Source: Bacteroides sp. MSB163
GTDB taxonomy: Bacteria > Bacteroidota > Bacteroidia > Bacteroidales > Bacteroidaceae
DNA: 64,000 nucleotides
Assembly: GCF_036416795.1 (NCBI RefSeq)
Contig: NZ_CP143867.1
Coordinates: 3,712,001 to 3,776,000, forward strand
Direction of reading: 5' to 3'
Positions 18,267 to 27,780 of the stretch are shown here, piece by piece. Under the pieces are notes generated by a model. It saw only the letters and a program-made list of their open reading frames with translations. It was not told where the DNA came from and did no database searches. The number at the start of each line of letters is the position of its first letter. The stretch's first letter is position 1. A program made the translations under genes and the position numbers.

Positions 18267-19391
18267 CTACATCTTTCTGCCTTTACTCTTTTTCGGTATT
18301 TCTTTTTCAACCTTCATTTTTGAAATGGCATCTTCTTTCTGCCGTGTATCGGGAAAATGCTCATACAACAGTTTTCCGGCCAGTTTCTTCGCCTTCTCCT
18401 GCATCTCGTCATACACATCCCATCTGTCCCGACTCAGCAGCTTGTTTTCAATTCTTTCAAATTTCTCATGAAAACTGAAATTGTCCGGATACTCGTCTAT
18501 CAGTCCGTCCCTCGGATAACCCTTGTCCATGATATACAGCAATGTCATCCGGTCATAGTTATCCATGCTCCGAGCTAAACCAAGCCCCTTCTCATTATCC
18601 GTCAGCCGGGCATAATTCTCCCATGTGGGTGAAAGATCATACTCCTCTTTGTCCGTAACACTTTTCAAAGCCGATTTATCCAGAAAGGCATCTGCCGGAA
18701 TCTTCTCCATTGGTAGCAGACTGTCATAATTATCATAACAGCGGTTTATTTTCCCCGCCATCAGCGAAGGCCATCCCCGAAGCTCATATACCGTCAGCGA
18801 CTTGCCTTCAAAGTCCGGCTCAAAGAAACGCCTCTCGATATTCGCCTCCATAAAGGCTCCATATTGGTGGTTTCCCTTATAATCCCGGCTGAAAAGCAAT
18901 ACCCCCTTGTCTGTTTCAACACCCGTATAAAATTTGTTCCCGTGTTCCAAGTCATCCAACATATCCGCCACCGCTACGGGTGATGACTTTATTTCTTTCC
19001 ACATTTTCGGCGTGAGCCAGCGGGTATAAGTCTCATCCTTCGAAAACGGGTCTATTTCATTTCACAGGCAATACACTACTTCCGACAGACGTTGGTATCT
19101 CTGTAAAATGATCCCATGCTCGTCCATCGCCTTTTCCAGCCTTTTCAGGTAATCCTCATTGTTTCCTTCCTGCAAGGGAGGTACGATACCCATATCGGGC
19201 ACATTATAATACATCAGGCCCATAGCCGGCATTTCCTCGCTTTTCAATGCCTTTTCCACATCCTTCTGCATGAACTCTTGAAAACCTACCTCACCCGTAC
19301 CTTTCATGCTGATATGTACGGGATTGAAAAATTTGTCCACAGTTATATATACGCTGCCACCTTTTATCGTTCCGTTCTGTTCATTTTCCAT
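18267..19391 (-). CDS. ICE-conserved protein, third of three paralogues, interrupted by in-frame TGA
   Basis: Readthrough of TGA at 19062-19064 joins the N-terminal part (MENEQNGTIKGGSVYITVDK, 109 codons) to the C-terminal part (EIDPFSKDETYTRWLTPKMW to PKKSKGRKM), 374 residues in all. No other stop occurs, and the tryptophans after it are TGG. The N-terminus shares a SVYITVDKFFNPVHIS-like segment with the next two genes upstream; the body resembles the 20302-21654 gene (YDLSPTWENYARL versus YDLRPDYSNFDRL). I know no function. It would be co-expressed with excision genes. Confidence 0.65.
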
Positions 19392-19402
19392 ATATTAAAG
19401 AA

Positions 19403-20296
19403 TTAAATGTTTATACCCTGTCCTTTCTTTTTAAACGGTATCCTTGTTTTCACTTCCGTCTCCGGGAACCTTGCATTATCCGGTCGTGTAACCAGCAGCG
19501 AGACAATCCGTTCCTGCTCCTTTGAGAGTGGCGCACGCATCAGTTGCAAGTTTCTCAGCCGGTTAAAGTTTCTCAGTGTAGGTGCCATGTCGCACCGTTT
19601 CGTACAAATCCCGTATCGGAGTATATCCGGCGAAGCTGTCTTGCAGTCCCCGATTTCCGCCCGAAATTCCGCATCCAACGGTGCCACCTCATGGAACCTC
19701 AATTCCTCCGGCTTTCGTTTCCCGTCGAAAAAGTATCCGGTCAAATCGTTCAGAAACTCTTCCAATGCCTTGTCCCCTTTGTCCGTTTTTCCCAGTAGCA
19801 ACACCTTCTGTCCGTATTCTACTGCCGTACAAGTAGGAAAAACGGCCAGTCCGTTCCTTATCACGTCCCCGTTCATTCCGAAACGGTGCCCCAACCGCTT
19901 GTAGTCATCATTCTCCAATAAGACCGTATGTTCCGCCGATGATGACAGTTGTACGATACCCCTTTCCTCACAGAATGCCGCATCCCGCAGTCTTACCACA
20001 CCCGAAGGATGAATCCTTTCCCGTTCCAATACCGGCGTGAGCCGTTCCAGATAATTCGCATTATCCGTTCCGAGTATGGGGGGAATCAGACTTTTGTCTC
20101 TGAAGTCGAAACGGAACATTCAGTGGTCGGGTACAAATTCCCTGCTTGCAGTATGAAACCGTACGTTGTTGCTGATATATCGGGAGAATCCTTCTTCTCC
20201 CTGTCCCCGCATACTTAAATAAACGGGGCGGTAAAAAGCATCCAACGTCATATACAGACTGCCGCTTTCCACCGCTTGCATTTTCTTTTCTTCCAT
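19403..20296 (-). CDS. ICE-conserved protein, second paralogue, interrupted by in-frame TGA
   Basis: Starts MEEKKMQAVESGSLYMTLDA at 20296; the frame meets TGA at 20120-20122 (codon 59) and continues MFRFDFRDKSLIPPILG to the end, 297 residues with readthrough. TGA is followed directly by ATG. The N-terminal segment SLYMTLDAFYRPVYLS matches its paralogues. The C-terminal domain (CTKRCDMAPTLRNFNRL) aligns loosely with theirs. It lies 11 bp from the next gene downstream and 5 bp from the upstream one. Function unknown. Confidence 0.65.
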
Positions 20297-20301
20297 AAAT
20301 T

Positions 20302-21654
20302 CTATATGATTAGTTGTTTCTTTTCCTTTTTATCCGGAGTAATGGAGGCCACATGCTTTGCCTGCCGTTGACCGTTACCCCGTTTCTGCGCAGGAACTTC
20401 CCGTATGGGGCCTGTATCGATTGATTTACCTGTCTTTTGTTCTTTAGAACGTTGATAAGAAGCTGTTTGCATTCTTTCTTTTTTTTCCATCCGGTTGATA
20501 CTTCCGCCCAACTTAAATTCCCCGTCCGTTATATGAAACTCCGATTGCAGAATATCCCTTGCCATTACCTTCGCTTCCGTCTGCAAGGCCGCATAGCCGA
20601 AATCATGTGACGACATTGGCACCGATTGCCGTGCCTTGATGCTGTCACCCAACTTTTCAGCCAAATCTCGGAACTCATACTCATAACTGAACGGATGAAA
20701 ATAGTCTGTCGTCACATGACCGGCATACCCGTTTTCCGAAATATAAAGCAGAGAGGCCACGTCATAATTACGTGGCGAAATACCCAGATTGAAGTCCTTC
20801 GTCAACCGGTCAAAGTTACTGTAATCCGGTCTTAAATCGTATTTGTCCGTGCAGATGGCACCTTCCAGCATTTCTTTTCCTGCCAGTTTCTCAGAAGTAA
20901 AGCTGAACTCCGATTTACGCAGTTGCATATCGGCACTGCGCAAATCGCTTTTCGCCAGTTTGTCGATGCAGTTGTCCGCCAGTTCCGCCACTTGTCGGGA
21001 AGGTGTCTCTATCTCATACAGTTTCAATGTTTCCGCCCCTTTGGTCATATTGAAAAATCCATCCGCCAGATATTGCAGATAGCTGTTGCGGGCTTTCATA
21101 CCCTTTTCGTTGTCCGAGAAGAACAATACGCCCTCATCCGTCGCCACGGCATACACTCGCCACTTTTCGCCCGACAGTTTTTCATTGTTCCAGCCTTCCG
21201 CCTCGTTATGCCGGATAAACTCTTTATATTGCTTGTCTTTTTGCAGTGCTGTGGATGATGCCCGGCGGCTGAACAGTTTCAACCCCGTTTTCAGCGTATA
21301 GGCCGCATCCCTCAAAGGAATCTGCCTTCCCGTCACTGCCTTGTGTCTATGGATAGCCGGAACCAGAGTATGAAAATACCAGTCCGCCAGTTCTCCCCGT
21401 CGGGAAGGTATCTTCCCTTTATCTGCGAAATCTGCTTTTAGAATCGTTCAGCCGGGTAGGTAGCCCCGTTTGTCGAAGCTCTTCACCATCTTCCCGATAT
21501 AATCCTCATACGCTTTCGGTACGGCATCACCCGTGTGTACATCCACCGGGGTATTTTTTTCGTCCAGCGTGATGAACACGCTCCCTGGCCCTCCCGCTGT
21601 CCGCCCCGATAAACGGGTTATCCAGCGGGTCGTCCAATCTTTCAGTAATCCCAT
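20302..21654 (-). CDS. ICE-conserved protein, first paralogue, interrupted by in-frame TGA
   Basis: First gene of the operon. It begins MGLLKDWTTRWITRLSGRTA at 21654; TGA at 21448-21450 follows GYLPG and the frame continues TILKADFADKGKIPSRRGEL with further TGG tryptophans, giving 450 residues with readthrough. The N-terminal motif SVFITLDEKNTPVDVH is shared with the two downstream paralogues. A basic, Gln/Lys-rich tail ends it. No start lies near the TGA. Function unknown; position between rteC and the excision genes matches the place of orf3/exc in CTnDOT, but it is not a topoisomerase. Confidence 0.65.
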
Positions 21655-21686
21655 AATCTTGATTTGTTTACAGAAGTTTTATAGAT

Positions 21687-21761
21687 GCAAAGAAAGCGCT
21701 TTGACCGTCAATCTGCAACACAGCGGACACACAAGTCACCTTTTGGCGGCTGTTGGCGTGC
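21687..21761 (-). promoter_or_regulatory. Promoter and likely RteC box of the three-gene operon
   Basis: Read leftward: GCACGCCAAC (21752-21761), 11 bases, GGTGACTT (21733-21740), and a weak -7 TTCTTTGC (21687-21694). Motif to -7 distance equals that at the excision operon within one base, while the gap between the halves is longer by 10 bp, one helical turn. A poor -7 with no clear -33 suggests dependence on an activator. Confidence 0.45.
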
Positions 21762-21766
21762 AAACT

Positions 21767-22396
21767 TTACGCCAGCCGTTCGTCCAACATCTTGATATAG
21801 CTTTTGCGAATAGAGTCAATAAAAGGAGTGGAAACCGTACAGCGGTCAAACACCTTTCCCCGCTTGGTGTATAAGGCATTTATTTTCAGGTTAAAAGCAT
21901 CCTCGAATACTCTGATGACATCTACAACAGTAAGTTTCTTCCCTTCCGCGCAGTCCACAACCCCGGCAGCCATCAATGCGGCCACTAATTCTATCAGGTC
22001 ATTATCCGTACCGTTCCAGCGAAGTGTTGATTTCCGTTTATTACCCTGCCGGTGAATTTCCATTTTCATACTGGTGCCACCTGCATGATAACGGAAATAA
22101 TCTTTCGTTATTTCTATCTCCGTTTCCAATAATGAAAGAGTCTTGCTGATAAACACATCGTAGAGTACATGTCGTCCTCCTTCCATGACGTTACAAGTCT
22201 GTTGCATAAAAAAAAGTTCTATTTTTGTGTAGTTCAACCGTCTTAATAGCTTCATTCTATCCTCATCTTGCGACAGTTCGGCAAGCTGATTTGCGAAATC
22301 GTCATAGGCGGCAGGTAAATTTTCCGACATAAGTTCAGAGCCTGTCATGTAATAGGTGAACATATTGAATAGAAGAGTATTTGTCAATGTTCTCAT
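21767..22396 (-). CDS. rteC: RteC family excision regulator
   Basis: Up to 209 residues; an internal start MSENLPAAYDDFANQLAEL (22330) is possible. The C-terminal domain has the RteC hallmarks: LRWNGTDNDLIELVAALMAAG, then DVIRVFEDAFNLKI and a terminal helix region with SIRKSYIKMLDERL. In CTnDOT RteC is a winged-helix activator of the xis operon and is itself under RteB control. Here it sits between rteB and the regulated operons, with no internal stop. Confidence 0.85.
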   Translation of the reverse strand: MRTLTNTLLFNMFTYYMTGSELMSENLPAAYDDFANQLAELSQDEDRMKLLRRLNYTKIELFFMQQTCNVMEGGRHVLYDVFISKTLSLLETEIEITKDYFRYHAGGTSMKMEIHRQGNKRKSTLRWNGTDNDLIELVAALMAAGVVDCAEGKKLTVVDVIRVFEDAFNLKINALYTKRGKVFDRCTVSTPFIDSIRKSYIKMLDERLA

Positions 22397-22438
22397 AGCG
22401 TTAAAATTTAAAGTTTAAAACTGTCCGGTTTTCACCGT

Positions 22439-22474
22439 CACTTGTCATAACCATAAAGGACAAGTGATATGCCA
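22439..22474 (-). promoter_or_regulatory. Sigma-54-like promoter of rteC with inverted repeat
   Basis: On the minus strand TGGCAT-ATCAC-TTGT (22460-22474) has the GG to GT spacing of 10 bp of -24/-12 promoters, again with GT in place of GC. A perfect 8-bp inverted repeat CACTTGTC/GACAAGTG (22439-22446 and 22459-22466) overlaps the -12 end. It lies 64 bp from the first rteC ATG. RteB is an NtrC-type activator, so this promoter fits known RteB control of rteC. Confidence 0.5.
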
Positions 22475-22536
22475 CAGAAAAGCTAATATATTAATATATT
22501 GATAACTAATACATTAAAATTTGTTATCCCCAAAAC

Positions 22537-22590
22537 GTGTCTGCATTTATTATCCCCATCAGACACAATGTGTTCAGAATTATGGACACA
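22537..22590. promoter_or_regulatory. Candidate RteB enhancer: two tandem inverted repeats
   Basis: GTGTCTG/CAGACAC (22537-22543 and 22560-22566) and TGTGTTC/GGACACA (22569-22575 and 22584-22590) lie about 70 to 120 bp upstream of the -24/-12 promoter, the usual distance for an NtrC-type activator. TTATCCCCA is also repeated here. Confidence 0.4.
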
Positions 22591-22591
22591 T

Positions 22592-23890
22592 TCAGTTTAA
22601 ACCGTATTTTTTCAGTTTCAAATAAAGCGTACTTCGGGATATGCCCAGCAACCGGGCGGCTGCTTTCCGGTCATTACTTGTAGTTTCCAGTGCTTTCACT
22701 ATCGCTTCCAATTCCGTACGCTCCATATCCAGCCGGTAATCATCCGATGGTTTTATCTCCACCGGAAGGTTGATGTCTTTAAGTGTAATCCATTCATCCT
22801 GCGCCAATACACACGCACGCCTCACCACACTTTTTAACTCACGGATATTGCCCGGCCATGAATAAGCCTTGAAAGCCTTTTTCACGTCCCGGTCAAATTC
22901 CTTTATCTCCTTGCCAAGTTCCTCGTTCGCATAGGAAAGAAAGAATCCGGCTAACGGAATAATATCATCTGTACACTCTCTCAATGACGGAACATGAAGC
23001 GGAAATTCGTTCAACCGATGGAACAAGTCTTCCCTGAACCGCCCCTCGCTTATAGCCCGTTCTAAATCCTCATTGGTGGCTGTAAGCAGTCGTATGTCCG
23101 CTTGTATTTCTTCCTTTCCACCAAGAGGTCTATAACGTTTCTCTTGCAAGGCACGTAATAGTAATACCTGAGTTTCCATGTTCAGATTACCAATTTCATC
23201 CAGAAACAATGTCCCATGATTGGCGGCAGTAAACATACCGGTTTTATCTTCAGTTGCTCCCGTAAAAGTACCTTTTTTATGTCCAAACAATTCCGATGCG
23301 GCCAGCTCCCGTGGTAATGCCCCGCAATCCACCGCTACAAAAGGAGCGTCCGAACGTCTGCCAAGTGCATGTATCCGTCGCGCCACCCATTCCTTACCTG
23401 TGCCCGATGCGCCACGTATCAATACGGATAAGCTGTCTGCGGGAGCTATCAAACGAACCATCTCCTGAAGTTTTACTGCCAATGGACTTTTACAGACATA
23501 AAAAGCCTGCTCCGGATTTCTCCTTTTCTCCCTGCGTTCCAACAGTTCACGGATGACATCAAGTACTTTTTCTGTTTGTACGGGTTTGGGAAGATAATTG
23601 TCAGCCCCTTTCTTTACAGCTTCGACAGCACCAGGTATATCTCCATATCCTGTCATGATTAGAAAAGGCATACGATATCCATGTACCCTCATCCATTCGA
23701 GTAGTTCCACACCATTACAGTCACCAAGGCGGAAATCCGACAAGACCAGATCTACTTCGTGATCGCTTAGAAATTCTTTTGCGGAATTTACTGACAGCAC
23801 GTAACGGGCATCCATCCCGTTTTTTACCAGCCAGTTGGCGGTAGTACGTGCATATATCCGGTCATCTTCTACTACCAATATGGTTTTCAT
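22592..23890 (-). CDS. rteB: RteB-like sigma-54 response regulator
   Basis: About 432 residues from MKTILVVEDDRIYARTT (23890; 23899 also possible). Receiver domain with the phospho-acceptor Asp in VDLVLSDFRLGD (about residue 51), AAA+ domain with Walker A GASGTGKEWVARR, the sigma-54 contact loop as GTFTGATEDK (usual form GAFTGA), Walker B GTLFLDEIGNL, and a Fis-type HTH (RKAAARLLGISRSTLYLKLK). It activates sigma-54 promoters after phosphorylation by RteA. It overlaps rteA by about 29 bp. Confidence 0.9.
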   Translation of the reverse strand: MKTILVVEDDRIYARTTANWLVKNGMDARYVLSVNSAKEFLSDHEVDLVLSDFRLGDCNGVELLEWMRVHGYRMPFLIMTGYGDIPGAVEAVKKGADNYLPKPVQTEKVLDVIRELLERREKRRNPEQAFYVCKSPLAVKLQEMVRLIAPADSLSVLIRGASGTGKEWVARRIHALGRRSDAPFVAVDCGALPRELAASELFGHKKGTFTGATEDKTGMFTAANHGTLFLDEIGNLNMETQVLLLRALQEKRYRPLGGKEEIQADIRLLTATNEDLERAISEGRFREDLFHRLNEFPLHVPSLRECTDDIIPLAGFFLSYANEELGKEIKEFDRDVKKAFKAYSWPGNIRELKSVVRRACVLAQDEWITLKDINLPVEIKPSDDYRLDMERTELEAIVKALETTSNDRKAAARLLGISRSTLYLKLKKYGLN

Positions 23891-26258
23891 CCGGTTCATA
23901 CTTTAATTCTTTCGCTTTTTTTACGGCCTGTTCCACTGCTTCCATCAGTCTTTTAATACGGGCGTCCAATTCCTTACACCATTTTTCAGAGGATAGTGAA
24001 GCCATCTCTTCCAGTTCATTCAAGGGTACATTGATACGAATCATTCCCCATAATGGAGCAGCTTTGTGTATGATATGCCTCAATTGCATATAATTTGCCG
24101 TTTCCAAAGCGTCCTGCATTTCAGAGAGTTCCTTTTCCGTGTCCTCTATGAACATATCCAACAGTTCCCTCGCATTTTCTTCCCCCTCCACGATAGTTGT
24201 AAAATTCGTCCTGTCTATACTTGAAGTAACCGAAACTAATTCTCTTTGCGAGAAAGGCTTATACAGGCAGTCCGCAAAACCTGCATTTCTAAAATACTCT
24301 GGATTTTTGTCCGCTTGTGCGGTTACCGCCAATACGGGAAGTGTCTTTGCTTGTCCGAGGTTACTACCCCGGAGCAAGGTCAGTACCCCGTAGCCGTCCA
24401 TTTCTGACATTCTCATATCCGTCAACACCAGGTCATAACGATTACGGCGTAATGCCGCAATCAGTTCACTTACATTCAGGCAACAATCACATTTCACCCC
24501 ATGACGTACATACATCTTTTGGATTACTTCAAGTTGTATCCGGTCATCATCTATTGCCAGTACTCTCATTCCTGAAAGAACGCCACATGCCAAAGAAATC
24601 TTTGTAGTGCCGGTCTTTCCATTTGTCTCACGCAAAGGCAGACATACCTCGAATGTGCTTCCATGTCCCGGTGTGCTTTGGACATGGATAGTTCCCTTCA
24701 GCAATGTCACCAATTTATGTGTTATTGCCAATCCCAGTCCGAAGCCTTCTTCCGCATTTGGCGCTTTACCTCGTTCAAAAGCGGTGAATATCTGTTCCTG
24801 GCTTTCCTTATCAATACCTATGCCCGTATCTCTAATGAAGAAGGATAGCTTTCCGACCCGGTATTGTGCGCCTACTTGTACATATCCGGCACTGGTAAAC
24901 TTTACTGCATTTGAGATCAGATTATTGAGTATTTGCACCAACCGCCCGCAATCCCCCTCAACAAGTATATCAGAATCTATCACTTTTATTACCAAGTCCA
25001 ACCCTTTCTTTTCCGCTACCGATAAGAATGAGTGGGCAGCATCTTCAATTGTCTGCCCCAAATGAAAGATTTCTTTTTCCGGCTGTTCCTTTTCCGCTTC
25101 CAGCCTGTAATAATACAGCAGGTTATTTGCCAACCCAATGACATGGCGCGAGGCATGCAGGATATTCATTGCATACCCTTTGCTCTGTTCCGGACTTTTT
25201 TCATCTCGTAATAATTCTGCATATTCGCTGATAGTACCGAGCGGTACACGGAGGTCATGGCTTACTGTCAGTATAAGATTACGGCGTGCGGCCAGCAGTT
25301 CACGATTCCGGCAGTCAGACGCTTCCAGTTTCAGCCGGTATTCCTGCCTCTTTCTTATGTCCTGATGGATAAAAAGGTAAAATATCACTATTAGCAGGAT
25401 GGCGATAGCGGCTATAAACAGAATGATACGAAATGATTGCTCCCTTAATGCAGTAATTTCTTCTATTTCTTTTTCCGCTTGCTTGATAACTACTTGTTCA
25501 AACTCACCAATAAGTGTGTTTATTTGTGAGTTCAGTTCTGTGTTACGCCATTGCAAACTGTCGGAGTAAGTGGTCAGCTTATTCCAGTAGTCGGTATATT
25601 GTATAGACATTTCTTTTTGCAGGGAATAAAGTTCCCTGGTTATTTGCTGGGATGCGGACGGCTGTTTCGTTTTTTCCTTTTGGTATGCATAGGCCGATTT
25701 TTCTTCTTTCTTTTTAAACAAACCAAGGAAACCGCTCCGTTTTTTCTTCTCCTTTTCTGATTTGCCCGGTAGCAATGGAATATGCATTTGTAAAGCGACA
25801 GCAGGTATTCTCCGTTGGAACAGACTGTCAGAGCGCAGTAAATCCGAAAGTGTATTCATCACTCCGAGCAACAGTGCCTCTTTTTCTTGTAAGAGCGAAG
25901 ATATTGTGTCGATTTGTGCATGTTGTATGTCGGATGGATAGTATCGTTTCAGTTCGTTCAAAGTGGTGGTAGCCATTTCACGCTTCATCCGGTATTCATT
26001 GAATTTGTCCCTGTCACGTAATAGCAGGAAATCATCAGAAAAGGAGAAGTCAAGCAGTTTTTCAAAAGTTCGGTTCACGGCTTCTCTTTTTTGCCTGATA
26101 AGTAATTCGCCACTGTTCAACATTTCCATCTTCTGATGTTCCAGCCACACAAGAGAAACAATGATAGTAAGGAATATGAGTAACAACACATATCCGGTAA
26201 TAATTTTTAACCGGAGAGATACCGACGAGTTATTTATTTGCATTTGTTCTGTTTTCAT
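23862..26258 (-). CDS. rteA: RteA-like hybrid sensor histidine kinase
   Basis: 798 residues: membrane helix about 17-38, periplasmic helical sensor, second helix about 280-300 (FIAAIAILLIVIFYLFI), HisKA (LTVSHDLRVPLGTISEYAEL), HATPase (NLISNAVKFTSAGY, RDTGIGID, GFGLGLAITHKL), a receiver domain with Asp in LVLTDMRMSEMDG, and a C-terminal Hpt helix (RHIIHKAAPLWG). In CTnDOT rteA follows tetQ in a tetracycline-induced operon. Here the neighbour upstream is the RND efflux operon, 166 bp away on the same strand. Confidence 0.9.
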   Translation of the reverse strand: MKTEQMQINNSSVSLRLKIITGYVLLLIFLTIIVSLVWLEHQKMEMLNSGELLIRQKREAVNRTFEKLLDFSFSDDFLLLRDRDKFNEYRMKREMATTTLNELKRYYPSDIQHAQIDTISSLLQEKEALLLGVMNTLSDLLRSDSLFQRRIPAVALQMHIPLLPGKSEKEKKKRSGFLGLFKKKEEKSAYAYQKEKTKQPSASQQITRELYSLQKEMSIQYTDYWNKLTTYSDSLQWRNTELNSQINTLIGEFEQVVIKQAEKEIEEITALREQSFRIILFIAAIAILLIVIFYLFIHQDIRKRQEYRLKLEASDCRNRELLAARRNLILTVSHDLRVPLGTISEYAELLRDEKSPEQSKGYAMNILHASRHVIGLANNLLYYYRLEAEKEQPEKEIFHLGQTIEDAAHSFLSVAEKKGLDLVIKVIDSDILVEGDCGRLVQILNNLISNAVKFTSAGYVQVGAQYRVGKLSFFIRDTGIGIDKESQEQIFTAFERGKAPNAEEGFGLGLAITHKLVTLLKGTIHVQSTPGHGSTFEVCLPLRETNGKTGTTKISLACGVLSGMRVLAIDDDRIQLEVIQKMYVRHGVKCDCCLNVSELIAALRRNRYDLVLTDMRMSEMDGYGVLTLLRGSNLGQAKTLPVLAVTAQADKNPEYFRNAGFADCLYKPFSQRELVSVTSSIDRTNFTTIVEGEENARELLDMFIEDTEKELSEMQDALETANYMQLRHIIHKAAPLWGMIRINVPLNELEEMASLSSEKWCKELDARIKRLMEAVEQAVKKAKELKYEPDENHIGSRR

Positions 26259-26424
26259 TCTAATTATGCCATGATACGCGTTTTGTTTAAAGTAAAATCT
26301 GTGATTTTGACTATAGTTCCATTCTGGTATCAGATAAAATCAATACTCAAAGCGGAAAAATATTCTTTTTGGACAGCAAGGTCTTAGTACCATAGTTTGT
26401 ATCCCTACATCAATTTTTATATTC

Positions 26425-27780
26425 TTATTTCCCTCCTAATGCATGATATAATTTAATCACTCCTTGTATCTTACCAAATATATTCTGCACTTGAGTCTGT
26501 TCGGCATCAAGAAGTGATTGCTGAACAGTAAGCACTTCCAAATAGGTTGCGCCGGAATGACATATCAGCAGTTCTGTCTTCCGTACAGCTTCGTTCAAAA
26601 CAGAAACGTGACTTTCACCAATTTCAATTTGCGATTTTGCCGTCTGCCATGCGGTCAAAGCATCGTTTACCTCTTTTCCTGCATTCAGCAATGATTGCTG
26701 AAACAACAGTTTGGCTTCTTCCTGACGGCTTTTGGCTATCTTCAAGTTGGCGATATTCGCACCCCGGTTGAATAACGGCTGTGTCAGGGAACTGATGGCA
26801 TTGAGCAACCATTGTCCGGGATTTACGATTACACCACCGCCATTATTAGTCCATCCAAGAGTCCCCGAGAGGGTAATATTGGGATAAAAGGCGGCATGGG
26901 CCGCATTGGTGGCGTAGAATGCCTGCGCCAGTTCCATTTCAGCCTGACGCACATCGGGGCGGTTGGAAAGCAGTTGCAAAGGGACTCCGATAGAGACTGT
27001 ATCGGGGAAAACTGCCTCGACCAGATTACTTCGGCCAATCGAGTGTGACGGCATGGCAAGTATCGCAGACAGGGCGTTTTCTGTTTCGGAAATACTCTTG
27101 CGTATGGATAACAGGGATGCTTCAAGTCGCATCACGTTCGCCTTTGCCTGCAATACGCCGGCTTCGTTTGATTTCCCCACTTTTTTCAACGCTTCAAGAG
27201 TACGTACGGTAGTCCGCCAGTTCTCCAAAGTCCGGTTGCTTATTGCCATTTGTGCGTCAAGCATGGCAAGGGTATAGTAACTGTCTGCAATAGTGGCGAC
27301 AAGCTGTGTATGTACGGCTTGCCGGTAGGCACGGCTTCCTTGTAATGCGGCGGCTGCACCACGCTTTGCCGCCGTAAGTTTGCCGAAGATGTCCAGTTCC
27401 CAACTTGCCGATGCTCCCACATTATATGTTTTTGCCGTTGCTCCGTCATGTTTGTTGGCATTACCTTCGGCAGTCAGTCCCAGTGATGGAAGATATGATA
27501 GTCTGGCAGTCATCAGGACGGCTTCTGCCGCTTCCACGCGTAACCGTGCCACATTGAGGTCTGTGTTCCGTTCAAGTCCAGTTTCAATCAAGGACTGGAG
27601 TTTAGGGTCGGTAAACATTTCCCGCCACGACAGGGACGCGATGGTCGTTGTATCAATGTCCACTGGTACGTCCCGATACAGATTCTCCATTGAGAGGTCA
27701 GGACGATGATACCGGCTGTATGTGCCACAACCGGCAAACATCCATCCCGACAATATGATATATATTACTGTCTTCTTCAT
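26425..27780 (-). CDS. Outer-membrane efflux lipoprotein (TolC/NodT family)
   Basis: 451 residues with a lipobox (SGWMFAGC) and two OEP repeats typical of NodT/OprM proteins (SWELDIFGKLTAAKRGAAAA, SNRPDVRQAEMELAQAFYAT). It forms the outer-membrane duct of a tripartite pump. It is immediately downstream of the RND gene with no gap and shares its promoter. Confidence 0.93.
   Translation of the reverse strand: MKKTVIYIILSGWMFAGCGTYSRYHRPDLSMENLYRDVPVDIDTTTIASLSWREMFTDPKLQSLIETGLERNTDLNVARLRVEAAEAVLMTARLSYLPSLGLTAEGNANKHDGATAKTYNVGASASWELDIFGKLTAAKRGAAAALQGSRAYRQAVHTQLVATIADSYYTLAMLDAQMAISNRTLENWRTTVRTLEALKKVGKSNEAGVLQAKANVMRLEASLLSIRKSISETENALSAILAMPSHSIGRSNLVEAVFPDTVSIGVPLQLLSNRPDVRQAEMELAQAFYATNAAHAAFYPNITLSGTLGWTNNGGGVIVNPGQWLLNAISSLTQPLFNRGANIANLKIAKSRQEEAKLLFQQSLLNAGKEVNDALTAWQTAKSQIEIGESHVSVLNEAVRKTELLICHSGATYLEVLTVQQSLLDAEQTQVQNIFGKIQGVIKLYHALGGK

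Noticed and set aside
21448..21654. 68-residue ORF ending GYLPG as a separate small gene
   Set aside because: The same frame continues past the TGA into the 20302 gene, with matching paralogue structure.
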